64,000 nt of DNA, from the NCBI RefSeq assembly GCF_017916365.1, contig NZ_JAFMSU010000003.1, positions 124,001 to 188,000 of the forward strand, read 5' to 3'. Of the stretch, positions 1-9,483 are shown one piece after another (the first letter of the stretch is position 1; each line of letters opens with the position of its first letter). The notes under the pieces are model-generated. The model worked only from the letters and a program-made list of their open reading frames with translations, was not told the DNA's origin and ran no database searches. Source of the DNA: Rufibacter roseolus (GTDB lineage Bacteria > Bacteroidota > Bacteroidia > Cytophagales > Hymenobacteraceae). A program made the position numbers and the translations under genes.

Positions 1-98
1 TAACATGATTCTTAGTTCTTGGGATGAACCGCCGGCAGACTGGGTTAGACCACCGGTAGTTCTGAAAGGTTGAGTTGAAAAACTAAACTGTGATGTGC
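1..98. other. Left edge, downstream of the SusC gene
   Basis: This short stretch follows the stop codon of the SusC-like gene on the minus strand. An ATG reads leftwards from base 6 (ATG TTA) and could be the first codon of the SusD-like lipoprotein gene that normally follows susC. Only two codons lie inside the window, so this is a guess from family context. Confidence 0.3.
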
Positions 99-3000
99 TT
101 AGAATTTAAGGGTCACGTTCATGCCCATGGTTCTGGTAGAAGGCATCTGGCCCATTTCAATTCCCGGCATGATGTTGTTCCCGTTCAGGGCAGCCGTTTC
201 TGGGTCAAAAATCGGAAAGTCGGTGAGCATGGCCAGGTCACGGCCGTAGAGCGCAATGCTGGCGCCGTTGAAGAATTTAGTTCTGGCCAGAAGTGATTTA
301 GGCAGGCTGTACTCCAAGCGAACTTCCCTCAGTTTCAGGTAAGAGGCATCAAAGGAATTGGATTCCACGTTGGCGCGGCGGTAGTACCGGGTATAGTAGT
401 CAGCGGGGTTAACTTTTTTGGTGTTCTGGGTGTAGGTACCGTCACCGTTCAGCACCACGCCATCTCCAATGATAAAGCCTTCTTCGCGGCCCATTAAGGT
501 GTGTTTCAGCTTACCTTGCTCAGACATTTTGTGGTGGGTCTGGGAGTAGATGATGCCGCCGTAAGAAGCATCCAGCAGGAAGCTGAACCGGAAATTCTTA
601 TAAGAGACCTCGTTCAGGAAACCACCTTTCCAGTCGGCGTAGGCGTTCCCGATGTATTGTACTTCATCTGGGTACGCGGGCAAACCGCTGTTATCATACA
701 CAATCTGGCCATCGGGACTCCGCACAAACCCGAAGCCGTAGATGTCGCCGGTGGTACCGCCTACTTTGGCAATGATGGAGGCGTTACCTCCAACCCCCAA
801 CACCTGCTGGTCTTCAATGCCATCGGCGAGTCTCAGCACCTTGTTATCGTTTTTAGACCAGGTGACCGTTGATCTCCACTTGAAGTTGGCAAGGTCAATG
901 GGTTTGGCGTTCAGGACCAGTTCCAGACCTTGGTTCCGTACTTTACCCGCGTTCAAGACGGCTCGGGTATAACCGGTGGTAGGATCAACCGGAATCTCCA
1001 AAATCTGGTTCTTGGTGAAGTTTCTGTACACCGTGGCATCTAAGCCAATTCTACCGTTGAAGAGCATAAACTCCATCCCGGCCTCATAGCTGGTAGTGAT
1101 CTCGGGCTTGAAGTTGATGTTGTGGAGCGTGGTGGGCACGGAGCCCGAGCCGGCAAAGTCGCTTTGGCCGTAGTATTTTCTGGTTCTGTACGGATCCGTG
1201 TCACTTCCCACCTGGGCGGCAGATAACCTCAGTTTGGCAAAAGAAATGTCGGTGGGCAGTCTGAACAGATCGGTTAAGATAAAGCTGGTACTGATAGACG
1301 GATAGAAGAAAGAGCTGTTCTGCACTGGTAGCGTGCTGGACCAGTCATTACGGGCGGTCAGGTCCACAAAAATCTTATCTTCATAAGAGAAAGCGGCCAA
1401 GGCGTACAAGCTGTTCACTTCCCGGTTCCTGTGACGAGTAGTCATCATGGCGTTGCCTATCCCATTAGAAAGTTTGTACACCCCCGGAATCACCAAACCA
1501 TCCACCACGCCATCCGTGGCGCGGTACCGCTGGTTTCTCAGGTTACCCCCCACCGAGGTTCTCACGTCAATCTTGCTTCCCAGCTGCTCTTTATAGGTCA
1601 GCAAGGCATCTGTGTTGATCTCGTAATCAAAAATGTTCTGCTCTTTGTAGTACCCGTACGGGAAGTTGGCCGTGTTGAAAGGGCGGCGCATGGCCCGGTC
1701 CTCGGCAGTTAAATCAATCCCTGAGCGCACCATAACCTCCAGCTTGGGCGAGAACTCATAGGTAGCCGCCAGGTTCCCCACCACCGAGTAGTTGTTCAGG
1801 GAGTTGGTCATCTCATAGGCAATCACATACGGGTTGTCTATGAAAGAACTGAACGGATGGATCTGCTGCACTTGCTCCTGCCCTGCTTTCCATCTTGGCT
1901 CATACCAGGCCAGATCCACGTTGGGGTTCTGGAAAATCATGAAGTAGGCAATGGATTGGTTGCTGTAGCCTGTGCCTGGCAGGTTATCGCTCTTCTTGTT
2001 CGTGAAGTTGACTTTAGACGAAAGCTTTAACCTTTTAGAGATGTTTTGGTTCAAGCTCAAGGCCGCCGTTAAACGCTCAAAGCCGGTGTTGGGCATGATC
2101 CACTCGTTTTTAGAGTGCGTAAGGGAAGCCCTCACCGAGCCATTCTCTCCACCACCCTCTAAGGCCACATTGTTGGTGAGGGTGTACCCGGTTCTGAAAA
2201 AGCCTTTGATGTTGTCTTTGTAAGGTCTCCAAAGCTGTCTTTCCGCCGACTGACCTTCGCGGGTTGGATCATACTGGTAATAAGATTGACCATTAAACTT
2301 AGGACCGAAGGCGCTGCTGGTTCCCCCGGTGTTGGCTCCGTCGGCCGATGCGCCATACGAGTAATAAGGCTCCCCGGCGGCATTGAAGGATTTACCGGTT
2401 CCCTGGCCATATTCATACTGGTAATCGGGCCATTTCAGGACATCATTAAAGCTGATGTTGGTATTCACGGTAACTCCAATTCCTTTGTCTTTGCGGGCTC
2501 CTGATTTGGTGGTAATGATCAAGGCACCGTTCGCGGCGCGGCTTCCGTAAAGGGCGGCGGCGCTTGGGCCTTTCAAGACGGTAATGCTTTCAATGTCATT
2601 CGGGTTGATGTCAGCAATTCCGTTCCCAAAGTCCACCGGAATATCATTTCCAGAACCGGCGCCGTAGGCGTTATCCACCCCAGAACTGGTCATATCGCTG
2701 CTCATTGGTACCCCATCTAATACAATCAGGGCATTGTTCCCGCCTGGGTTCAGGGAGTTATCGCCTCGGAGGCTAATTCTAGTGGAGTTTACTGGGCCCG
2801 AGCCCGGAGAAATCAAATTCAAACCCGCTACTTTCCCAGACAGAGCCTGCGCGAAGTTATTGGGCATGGCATCGGTTAAGGCTTCGCTCGTCACCGTTTG
2901 GGTGGCATACCCCAACGCTTTCTGCTCGCGCTTGATACCCAAGGCCGTCACTACCACCTCAGATAACTGCTGACTATCCTGCACCAGGTTTATCGTAACA

Positions 3001-3464
3001 TTTCCCTCATTCTGCGTGAAGGTCCTTTTGAGCGAGGTATAGCCCACAAAAGAGAATACCAACTCCGCGCCTTTGGGCACCTCTATAGAGAAATCTCCCT
3101 CGCTTCCGGTGGCACCAACGGCTATCCCGTTTGACGTGATCACCACGCCTGGCATAGTGCCTAACTCGGCAGAAGAAACCGTCCCTGAGACCCTGATTCT
3201 CTCGGTTTGTTGGGCAGGAGTCGCCACTCCCGTCTTCGGTTGAAGTTGGATTTTACCTACTTGCCCCGACACCATTCTGGCAGGATCAGACGTCACTTGC
3301 ATCAGGCTGGATGGGGAACGTAGTTCGGTGGCATGCACCACCGTGTTGGTTGGTTGTCCCTGCGCTCCTGCCAAAGTTGGCAGAGCCAGAAATGAAACCC
3401 CCAAAATCGTCTTGTAGGGAAATAAGTTTATCCTCTTGGAAGAAGGACGTAAACGTTTTCTCAT
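99..3464 (-). CDS. SusC/RagA-family TonB-linked outer membrane protein
   Basis: This is a TonB-dependent outer-membrane porin that, with a SusD lipoprotein, imports an oligosaccharide or peptide. A signal peptide (FLALPTLAGAQG) is followed by an unusual linker of about 70 residues. Next come a carboxypeptidase-regulatory-like beta domain (RVSGTVSSAELGTMPGVV to INLVQD), the typical junction LSEVVVTALGIKREQKALGY, a plug domain (NPGGNNALIVLDGVP, GPSAAALYGSRAANGALIITTK) and a long beta-barrel ending in aromatic-rich MNVTLKF. The ATG at 3464 gives 1121 residues; an in-frame ATG 19 codons upstream adds a non-signal-like extension, so I reject it. No anti-sigma or sigma factor gene lies beside it. 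The substrate cannot be told from the sequence. Confidence 0.93.
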   Translation of the reverse strand: MRKRLRPSSKRINLFPYKTILGVSFLALPTLAGAQGQPTNTVVHATELRSPSSLMQVTSDPARMVSGQVGKIQLQPKTGVATPAQQTERIRVSGTVSSAELGTMPGVVITSNGIAVGATGSEGDFSIEVPKGAELVFSFVGYTSLKRTFTQNEGNVTINLVQDSQQLSEVVVTALGIKREQKALGYATQTVTSEALTDAMPNNFAQALSGKVAGLNLISPGSGPVNSTRISLRGDNSLNPGGNNALIVLDGVPMSSDMTSSGVDNAYGAGSGNDIPVDFGNGIADINPNDIESITVLKGPSAAALYGSRAANGALIITTKSGARKDKGIGVTVNTNISFNDVLKWPDYQYEYGQGTGKSFNAAGEPYYSYGASADGANTGGTSSAFGPKFNGQSYYQYDPTREGQSAERQLWRPYKDNIKGFFRTGYTLTNNVALEGGGENGSVRASLTHSKNEWIMPNTGFERLTAALSLNQNISKRLKLSSKVNFTNKKSDNLPGTGYSNQSIAYFMIFQNPNVDLAWYEPRWKAGQEQVQQIHPFSSFIDNPYVIAYEMTNSLNNYSVVGNLAATYEFSPKLEVMVRSGIDLTAEDRAMRRPFNTANFPYGYYKEQNIFDYEINTDALLTYKEQLGSKIDVRTSVGGNLRNQRYRATDGVVDGLVIPGVYKLSNGIGNAMMTTRHRNREVNSLYALAAFSYEDKIFVDLTARNDWSSTLPVQNSSFFYPSISTSFILTDLFRLPTDISFAKLRLSAAQVGSDTDPYRTRKYYGQSDFAGSGSVPTTLHNINFKPEITTSYEAGMEFMLFNGRIGLDATVYRNFTKNQILEIPVDPTTGYTRAVLNAGKVRNQGLELVLNAKPIDLANFKWRSTVTWSKNDNKVLRLADGIEDQQVLGVGGNASIIAKVGGTTGDIYGFGFVRSPDGQIVYDNSGLPAYPDEVQYIGNAYADWKGGFLNEVSYKNFRFSFLLDASYGGIIYSQTHHKMSEQGKLKHTLMGREEGFIIGDGVVLNGDGTYTQNTKKVNPADYYTRYYRRANVESNSFDASYLKLREVRLEYSLPKSLLARTKFFNGASIALYGRDLAMLTDFPIFDPETAALNGNNIMPGIEMGQMPSTRTMGMNVTLKF

Positions 3465-3842
3465 GATTGGGTTTATCTGTTTATGAAAGGTTGGAGATGG
3501 ACGATGTTGATGCACCGGCATGCTGAAGACTGACAGAAAATGTTAAATTTCCTATAAGCAAGACGCCTTGGTTTTGACACTTCAAAAGTAGTGGACTGGG
3601 TTGTGAGAGGATACACCTAACCAGTTATGCTTTTGTAAAGCTTTTATTACCGCAATGTTTTGGAGGAGAAATGGCAAGAAGTAACCTCCCGTTTTCAAGC
3701 CACTTTCTGGAAAACAGGCAGGAAATGCAGGGCAGCTTTGGGATGAATATGTTTTTAGCTACAGATCTACCAAGCTTTGAAAAGAGCACATTATCTGATT
3801 GTACCCGATGCGAAAGTGAGAGGAATTCATTCTCAGAAGAAC
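3465..3842. other. Non-coding stretch upstream of the SusC gene
   Basis: No supportable gene. It should hold the SusC promoter, but I found no convincing TTTG / TAnnTTTG pair. Short open frames here have no family features. Confidence 0.5.
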
Positions 3843-4102
3843 CTGGTTCAAGTTTTCAACTTGGACCTAAAATGGGCGGAAGTTTGCAACTTCCGTGAGG
3901 CGGCAGCCTCAAACATCTTGTGCAGACTGGTATAAGGTAGAGAGTGTTCTAAAAGGCATCAGCCCTTTCCTTGAAGGTGTAAGGCCGGTAAGTTCTAAAA
4001 TGATTGGTGAAGTCTCTGATATACTTAAGCATTTGAGGCTGTCGCCTCACGGAAGTTGCAAACTTCCGCCAATTTTAGGTCCAAGTTAGAAACTTGAACC
4101 AG
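3843..4102. repeat. Inverted repeat of 71-bp arms, each made of three small hairpins
   Basis: The left arm is 3843-3913 and the right arm 4032-4102, with a 118-bp spacer. The arms match in reverse complement at 67 of 71 positions. Each arm holds three hairpins in a row: CAAGTT/AACTTG, CGGAAGTT/AACTTCCG and GAGGC/GCCTC. Three of the four differences fall in hairpin loops and the fourth between hairpins, which suggests the structures are kept by selection or recent duplication. The layout resembles a paired REP (REPIN) or a MITE mobilised in trans. No transposase is present. Confidence 0.85.
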
Positions 4103-4201
4103 CTATATTCTTAGACCAATATGGCGCGGAAGTAACTTTCGTAACAAAGAAAGAAGATGATTCTCATGGATACCTGATCAGCAAGAGTAATCATCCCCCT
4201 C

Positions 4202-4216
4202 CCCCTTTCAAAGGGG
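4202..4216. repeat. C-rich/G-rich short hairpin
   Basis: CCCCTTT and AAAGGGG face each other across a single base. Similar C-run/G-run hairpins occur at 7001-7021 and 13136-13155, all in gaps around the ilv-leu operon, so this may be a dispersed short repeat. Confidence 0.5.
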
Positions 4217-4349
4217 ACGGAATGCGTGGATGGTTTGGGAGTGAATTGACAGCTAAAATTCGGCACTTGAGAACTGAAACTGTGAACTTTGTTTGGCCCC
4301 AATCTTAATTCCTGATTCTGGTGCCTTTTCAGAAAAACACCCTTCAAAC

Positions 4350-4385
4350 AGACCTGTGCTTAGACCTGTGCTTAGACCTGTGCTA
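4350..4385. repeat. Three tandem 12-bp repeats
   Basis: The unit AGACCTGTGCTT occurs three times head to tail, with only the last base of the third copy changed. It lies just beyond the ilvA terminator and may be simple slippage. Confidence 0.8.
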
Positions 4386-4386
4386 A

Positions 4387-4426
4387 AAGCTGAAAGCCCC
4401 GTCACCTTTTCAGGCGCGGGGCTTTC
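4387..4426 (-). terminator. Rho-independent terminator of the ilv-leu operon
   Basis: A perfect 10-bp stem (GAAAGCCCCG at 4392-4401, CGGGGCTTTC at 4417-4426) lies about 50 bp after the ilvA stop codon. On the minus strand it is followed by AGCTTTTA. This fits the end of the leu-ilv transcript, though the T-tract is short. Confidence 0.7.
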
Positions 4427-4474
4427 AACAACACACAAACTAAATAAACGAACTATAAACAAGCTAAAATGCCC

Positions 4475-5743
4475 TTACACAAATAGATTCAGGAAGTCCT
4501 GCCGGCCGTTGAGGTACTCATAGGCGAAGCCTTCTTCCAGCATCCGGAGTTTGATGTTCTCCACATCATGGGGGCGTTTCACTTCCACGCCAATAAACAC
4601 CGGACCTTTTTCCTTGTTGTTTTTCTTGATGTACTGGAAATGGATGATGTCATCCTCGGGGTCCAGCACGCGGTTCACAAAGGTGCGCAGGGCGCCGGGC
4701 TTCTGGTTGAAGGTCACCATGAAATAGTGCTTCAGGCCCTGGTGCTGCATGGCGCGCTCCTTGATATCCTCCATGCGGGTAATGTCATTGTTGCTGCCAC
4801 TGATAACGCAGACTACGTTCTTGCCTTTGATCTCCTCGGCCAGGGTTTTCAACGCCGAGATGGTCAACGTGCCGGCCGGTTCCAGGACCACACCTTCCTC
4901 GTTGTACATCTTCAGGATGTCTTCGCAGATTTGGCCCTCTGGCACCAGGATCACATCGTCTAGCAACTCGCGGCAAATCTCGAAGGTGATCTCGCCGGGG
5001 CATTTCACGGCGGCACCGTCCACGAAGGAGTCAATGGTTTCCAGCGACTGGCGCTTTTTCTCCCGGATGGAGTTGTACATAGATGGCGCCCCTAAAGGCT
5101 GCACGCCGATGAGCCTGGTTTGCGGACTCACCTGCTTGAACACGCTGGAAAGCCCTGAGGCCAATCCGCCGCCGCCAATGGGCATCAACAGATAATCAAT
5201 AGAAAAATCAGCGTCCTTGAAGATTTCCAGCCCCACGGTGGCCTGTCCTTCAATGATGGACAGGTCATCAAATGGCGGAATAAAGGTACTGCCGCGGCCG
5301 TCGCAGAATTCTTTGGCGGCCTGGAACGTATCATCGTAGGTGGCACCGGTGAGCACCACTTCCACCATGTCCTTCCCGAAGAGGCGCACTTTGTTCACCT
5401 TCTGGGCGGGCGTGGCGGCGGGCATGAAGATGTAGCCTTTGATACTCAGCAACTGGCAGGCATAGGCCACGCCCTGCGCGTGGTTCCCGGCGCTGGAGCA
5501 GACAATCTCCCGCTCTCTTTCCTCAGAGGACAAAGAGGAAATCTTGTTGTAAGCCCCCCTGATTTTATAGGAACGCACTACCTGCAAATCTTCACGCTTG
5601 AGGTAAATCTCGGCGCCATAGGTTTGCGAGAGCCACAGATTCTTCATCAAAGGCGTCTTGTAGATGACGCCTTTCAGGTTTTTAGCCGCCCTCTCAACAT
5701 TTCCCAACGCGACCACGGTATCTAAGGAAGCTTCTTTCTGCAT
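4475..5743 (-). CDS. ilvA: Threonine ammonia-lyase (threonine deaminase), biosynthetic
   Basis: This enzyme deaminates L-threonine to 2-oxobutanoate, the first committed step to isoleucine; it is PLP-dependent and cytoplasmic. The PLP lysine sits in RSYKIRGAYNKI, the substrate loop is CSSAGNHAQGVAYAC, and the glycine-rich phosphate-binding motif is MPIGGGGLASGLS. The last 90 residues or so (HYFMVTFNQKPGALRTF onward) form a single ACT-like regulatory domain, as in the medium-length form of about 420 residues. It is the last gene of the operon, 82 bp after ilvC. Isoleucine feedback through the ACT-like domain is expected from the family. Confidence 0.96.
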   Translation of the reverse strand: MQKEASLDTVVALGNVERAAKNLKGVIYKTPLMKNLWLSQTYGAEIYLKREDLQVVRSYKIRGAYNKISSLSSEEREREIVCSSAGNHAQGVAYACQLLSIKGYIFMPAATPAQKVNKVRLFGKDMVEVVLTGATYDDTFQAAKEFCDGRGSTFIPPFDDLSIIEGQATVGLEIFKDADFSIDYLLMPIGGGGLASGLSSVFKQVSPQTRLIGVQPLGAPSMYNSIREKKRQSLETIDSFVDGAAVKCPGEITFEICRELLDDVILVPEGQICEDILKMYNEEGVVLEPAGTLTISALKTLAEEIKGKNVVCVISGSNNDITRMEDIKERAMQHQGLKHYFMVTFNQKPGALRTFVNRVLDPEDDIIHFQYIKKNNKEKGPVFIGVEVKRPHDVENIKLRMLEEGFAYEYLNGRQDFLNLFV

Positions 5744-5769
5744 CTTGATTCTCTGTTTAAAGGAGAGAT

Positions 5770-5807
5770 GTTTCAGGTTCGATTTTCAGAAAACGGCCTG
5801 GAAACAC
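5770..5807. repeat. REP-like nested palindrome (copy between ilvC and ilvA)
   Basis: GTTTCAGG and GATTTTCAGAAAAC are followed by GGCC and GGAAAC, matching the dispersed family described under the copy at 11338-11375. It fills most of the ilvC-ilvA gap. Confidence 0.7.
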
Positions 5808-5825
5808 CTCTTTCGTTTTGTTGCC

Positions 5826-6869
5826 TTACCGGCCCGAGCGGAGTTTTCTTACTACCGCGCCGGTTTGCCACAATTCTGATTCGCGCACTTCTTTCAATTC
5901 GGCTTCCAGTTCCTGACGGTAGCCTGGGGTAGAACCGCGTTGGATGGTGCGCTCGGCTTCTTTCCCCGATGCTACGCTGTCATACAGTTCATTCAACACC
6001 GGAAGCGTCGCCTCGCGGAATTTGCTTTTCCAATCCAGGGCGCCGCGCTGGGCGGTTACGGAGCAGTTGCTGAACATCCAGTCCATGCCGTTCTCGCCTA
6101 CCAAAGGCACCAGGCTTTGGGTCAGTTCTTCCACGGTTTCGTTGAAGGCCTCAGACGGAGAGTGACCGCGCTGACGCAACACCTGGTACTGGGCCTCGAT
6201 GATACCGGCTAGGGCGCCCATCAAAACACCGCGCTCACCGGTTAAATCTGAGTACACCTCTTTCTTGAAATCGGTCTCGAATAGGTAGCCTGAGCCCACC
6301 CCAATGCCCATGGCAATGGCTTTCTCGTAGGCTTTGCCGGTGGCATCTTGGAACACGGCAAAAGAGGAGTTCAATCCACCACCCTCTAAGAACAGACGGC
6401 GCAAGCTGGTGCCACTGCCTTTAGGGGCCACTAAGATCACATCTACATCGGCGGGTGGAATGATGTTGGTCTGCTCCTTGAAGGTAATCCCGAAACCGTG
6501 CGAGAAATACAGAGTCTTGCCGGGCTTCAGTCTTTCTTTGATGGTAGGCCACACCGCAATCTGACCGGCGTCTGACAACAGGTTACAGATGATGGTACCA
6601 CGCTCTACGGCTTCTTCAATAGGGAACAAGGTCTGGCCTTCTACCCAACCGTCTTGCTTCGCCTTCTCCCAGGAAGCAGAATCCTGACGCTGGCCCACAA
6701 TCACGTTGAAGCCGTTGTCACGCATGTTCAATGCCTGACCGGGTCCTTGCACGCCGTAGCCAATCACGGCTATCACTTCGTCTTTCAGGGTTTCCTGGGC
6801 CTTTGCCAACGGATATTCACCGCGGGTCACAACGGTTTCTTCTACACCGCCGAAATTGATCTTTGCCAT
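5826..6869 (-). CDS. ilvC: Ketol-acid reductoisomerase (Bacteroidetes type)
   Basis: This enzyme converts 2-acetolactate or 2-aceto-2-hydroxybutanoate to the dihydroxy acids with NADPH and Mg2+. The dinucleotide-binding loop is VIGYGVQGPGQALNMRDNG, which has PGQ where most bacteria have HAH. The catalytic histidine is in FSHGF, and metal ligands D and E are in YSDLTGERGVLMG. The C-terminal helical domain includes NCSVTAQRGALDW. The loop wording and 347-residue length match the branch found in Bacteroides and relatives. It sits between ilvN (252-bp gap) and ilvA. Confidence 0.97.
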   Translation of the reverse strand: MAKINFGGVEETVVTRGEYPLAKAQETLKDEVIAVIGYGVQGPGQALNMRDNGFNVIVGQRQDSASWEKAKQDGWVEGQTLFPIEEAVERGTIICNLLSDAGQIAVWPTIKERLKPGKTLYFSHGFGITFKEQTNIIPPADVDVILVAPKGSGTSLRRLFLEGGGLNSSFAVFQDATGKAYEKAIAMGIGVGSGYLFETDFKKEVYSDLTGERGVLMGALAGIIEAQYQVLRQRGHSPSEAFNETVEELTQSLVPLVGENGMDWMFSNCSVTAQRGALDWKSKFREATLPVLNELYDSVASGKEAERTIQRGSTPGYRQELEAELKEVRESELWQTGAVVRKLRSGR

Positions 6870-6912
6870 TTTGTTTGGTTAATATGGGTTATGGTTTGAT
6901 TTACTCTTTTGT

Positions 6913-6953
6913 CGGTTTTGGGCTTGTTTTCAGGAAATCGGCCTCAAAACAGG
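6913..6953. repeat. REP-like nested palindrome (copy upstream of ilvC)
   Basis: GGTTTTGGGC and TTGTTTTCAGGAAA are followed by GGCCTCAAAAC, the same family as at 11338-11375. It lies in the ilvN-ilvC gap. Confidence 0.75.
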
Positions 6954-7000
6954 TTAGACATTCTCTGGCGTTGGTTTTTCACCACCCCGCCCTCCGGGCA

Positions 7001-7021
7001 CCCCTCCTTTATCAGGAGGGG
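7001..7021. repeat. C-rich/G-rich hairpin in the ilvN-ilvC gap
   Basis: CCCCTCC pairs with GGAGGGG across a 7-base loop. There is no T-tract, so it is more likely a dispersed repeat or an mRNA-stabilising hairpin than a terminator. Confidence 0.5.
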
Positions 7022-7121
7022 AGTTTCTGTTGGCTAACACTATACCGGTTGTTCAAAGGCCTTGCAGCATCCGGAGGTCCTGCGAGCGTTTGGGCCGATA
7101 ACTGCTTAGGCCAGCTTTAGT

Positions 7122-7730
7122 TCACATGGTGAACACCTTGTCCCGGCTGTTCAGGAATTCGTTTTCGATGGCGTCCTGGCCTGGCTCGGCACGTTCAAAC
7201 TCGCGGAGTTTGCGGTTGAAGCCGTCGCTGCCTTTGATGATGGCAATGCGGGCGCTGCGCACAAACTCTATCAACCCGAAAGGCTGCAAAACTTTGATTA
7301 GGTTATCAGTTTCTTCGCGGTGGCCGGTGGTTTCAAAGACTGTGTAGTCCTTCCGGATCACCACGGCCCGGGCCCCGTTCTCCCGGAGCAGGCGTTCTAC
7401 TTTGGCTTTCTCGGCGATGATATCCGTCGGCACTTTGTAGAGGGCCATCTCCTGCCAGATCACATCTTCGTTGGTGTTGTAATACACCTTCAAAACCTCC
7501 ACCTGCTTCTCAATCTGCCGGGCAATCTTGCTCACCACCTCCTCGGTCTCGTTGATCACGATGTTGAAGCGGTGGATGCCTTCAATCTCTGAGGGCGACA
7601 CGTTCAGGCTATCTATGTTGATCTTGCGGCGCGTGAAAATCATGGCGATGCGGTTCAGCAACCCCACATGGTTCTCGGTGTACACCGTAATATTATATTC
7701 CTGCTTTTCTATGGGCGCTTGCTCACTCAT
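7122..7730 (-). CDS. ilvN: Acetolactate synthase, small (regulatory) subunit
   Basis: This subunit binds the IlvB catalytic subunit and gives valine feedback control. An N-terminal ACT domain (YNITVYTENHVGLLNRIAMI, FTRRKINIDSLNVSPSE) is followed by the C-terminal AHAS-small-subunit domain, which includes VIRKDYTVFETTGH. At 202 residues it is longer than the roughly 160 of enterobacterial forms, with the extra length after residue 160. It follows ilvB by 19 bp. Confidence 0.95.
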   Translation of the reverse strand: MSEQAPIEKQEYNITVYTENHVGLLNRIAMIFTRRKINIDSLNVSPSEIEGIHRFNIVINETEEVVSKIARQIEKQVEVLKVYYNTNEDVIWQEMALYKVPTDIIAEKAKVERLLRENGARAVVIRKDYTVFETTGHREETDNLIKVLQPFGLIEFVRSARIAIIKGSDGFNRKLREFERAEPGQDAIENEFLNSRDKVFTM

Positions 7731-7749
7731 TTTCTTATCGGTTAGGCAC

Positions 7750-9483
7750 CTATTTCAATCTGATTTCACTCACGCTGCAACCCTGTGGCACCATGGGAAA
7801 CACATTGTTCTCTTTGGTCACCATCACTTCCAGGAGGAAGGAACCGGGATGTTCCAGCATTTCTTTCAGGGCATCGTTGAGGTCGGCGCGTTGGTTCACG
7901 CTTCTGCCTGAGATACCGTAGCCTTTGGCCACCTGCACGTAATCGGGGCTCTGGATATCCACGAAGGAGTAGCGGCGCTCGTGGAAAAGCTCCTGCCACT
8001 GCCGCACCATACCCAGAAACTGGTTGTTGAGGATGAGGATTTTCACGTCCACGCCGCTCTGCATGATGGTGCCCAGTTCCTGGATGGTCATCTGAACGCC
8101 ACCGTCGCCAATCACGGCTACTACGGTTCTATCCTCAGCTCCGAACTTGGCCCCAATGGCGGCCGGGAGCGCAAATCCCATGGTTCCCAATCCGCCGCTG
8201 GTGATGTTGCTGCGGGTGTGGTTCAGTTTGGCGTAGCGGCAGGCCACCATCTGGTGCTGACCCACATCGGATACAATGATGGCTTCACCTTTGGTGAGCT
8301 CATTCAGTTGCTGGATCACCTCGCCCATGGTCATTTCCCCTGAGGTGGGGAACAGCTCTTCCCGGATGACCGCGTCAATTTCTTGCTGCTCAAACTCCCG
8401 GAACTTGGCCAGCCACTCAGCGTGCTGTTTCTTTTCCACTAGTTGGGTCAGCAGCGGCAAAGTTTCTTTGCAGTCGCCCCACACCGGCACGGTGGTTTTC
8501 ACGTTCTTGTCGATCTCAGCAGGGTCAATGTCCAGGTGGATGATCTTGGCTTGTTTGGCGTATTTGTCCAGCCTACCAGTCACGCGGTCATCGAAGCGCA
8601 TGCCGATGGCAATCAAAACATCGCACTCATTCGTCATCACGTTGGGGCCGTAGTTGCCGTGCATGCCCAGCATCCCCACGTTCAGCGGGTGGTCACTTGG
8701 CAAAGCGCCCGCACCCATGATGGTCCAGGCCGCCGGAATGCCGGATTTCTCCAGAAACTCCCGGAACTCCTGCTCGGCCGCACCCAACATCACGCCCTGG
8801 CCCCACAGCACAAATGGCTTTTGAGCGCTGTTGATCAGTTCGGCGGCTCTTTCAATATATTCTTTCCGCACGATAGGCTTGGGCCGATAGCTGCGGATGT
8901 GGTCGCATCGCTTGTAGCCCTGGAAAGCGAACTTCTGTAACTGGGCATTCTTCGTAATGTCAATCAAAACCGGCCCGGGCCGACCCGTACGCGCTATATG
9001 AAACGCTTTGGCTAATACCTCGGGTATCTCCGTGGCATCGGTTACCTGGTAGTTCCACTTGGTCACCGGGGTAGTGATACCGATCACATCGGCTTCCTGA
9101 AACGCATCGGTGCCCAGTAAGTGCGCGAACACCTGGCCCGTGATGCAGACCAGCGGCGTACTGTCAATAAGGGCATCGGCGAGACCGGTGATCAGGTTCG
9201 TGGCGCCGGGTCCGCTGGTTGCGAACACCACGCCTACTTTGCCTGAGGCCCGGGCGTACCCCTGTCCCGCGTGGATGCCGCCTTGTTCATGGCGCACCAG
9301 CACGTGCTTCATGTTACCGGGGAAGTCGAACAGCGCATCGTAGATGGGCATGATGGCCCCACCGGGATAGCCAAAGATCGTGTCCACCCCTTCCACGGAA
9401 AGGGCGTGCAGCAGCGCCTGACTGCCGCTAATCATGGTGTCTGTTTCAGGCAAGGCTGGGGCTTGTTTCTCTTGCGTTAACAT
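7750..9483 (-). CDS. ilvB: Acetolactate synthase, large (catalytic) subunit
   Basis: This ThDP- and FAD-dependent enzyme condenses pyruvate with pyruvate or 2-oxobutanoate. It has the N-terminal ThDP-binding region with the catalytic glutamate in [15 protein letters not shown], a middle FAD-binding domain, and the ThDP motif [16 protein letters not shown] chose the ATG at 9483 because a purine-rich stretch (AGGAAGAAG) precedes it; it overlaps ilvD by 38 bp. An ATG at 9435 ([12 protein letters not shown]) would avoid the overlap and matches the E. coli IlvI start, so the start is uncertain by 16 codons. An ATG at 9528 is too deep inside ilvD. Confidence 0.96.
   Translation of the reverse strand: MLTQEKQAPALPETDTMISGSQALLHALSVEGVDTIFGYPGGAIMPIYDALFDFPGNMKHVLVRHEQGGIHAGQGYARASGKVGVVFATSGPGATNLITGLADALIDSTPLVCITGQVFAHLLGTDAFQEADVIGITTPVTKWNYQVTDATEIPEVLAKAFHIARTGRPGPVLIDITKNAQLQKFAFQGYKRCDHIRSYRPKPIVRKEYIERAAELINSAQKPFVLWGQGVMLGAAEQEFREFLEKSGIPAAWTIMGAGALPSDHPLNVGMLGMHGNYGPNVMTNECDVLIAIGMRFDDRVTGRLDKYAKQAKIIHLDIDPAEIDKNVKTTVPVWGDCKETLPLLTQLVEKKQHAEWLAKFREFEQQEIDAVIREELFPTSGEMTMGEVIQQLNELTKGEAIIVSDVGQHQMVACRYAKLNHTRSNITSGGLGTMGFALPAAIGAKFGAEDRTVVAVIGDGGVQMTIQELGTIMQSGVDVKILILNNQFLGMVRQWQELFHERRYSFVDIQSPDYVQVAKGYGISGRSVNQRADLNDALKEMLEHPGSFLLEVMVTKENNVFPMVPQGCSVSEIRLK

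Noticed and set aside
3671-4089. Two adjacent plus-strand open frames
   Set aside because: They run through the triple-hairpin repeat, have no protein-like features and no plausible family.
6870-7121. Riboswitch or T-box in front of ilvC
   Set aside because: The gap holds only a REP-like element and a C/G hairpin; no T-box or other riboswitch motif can be seen.
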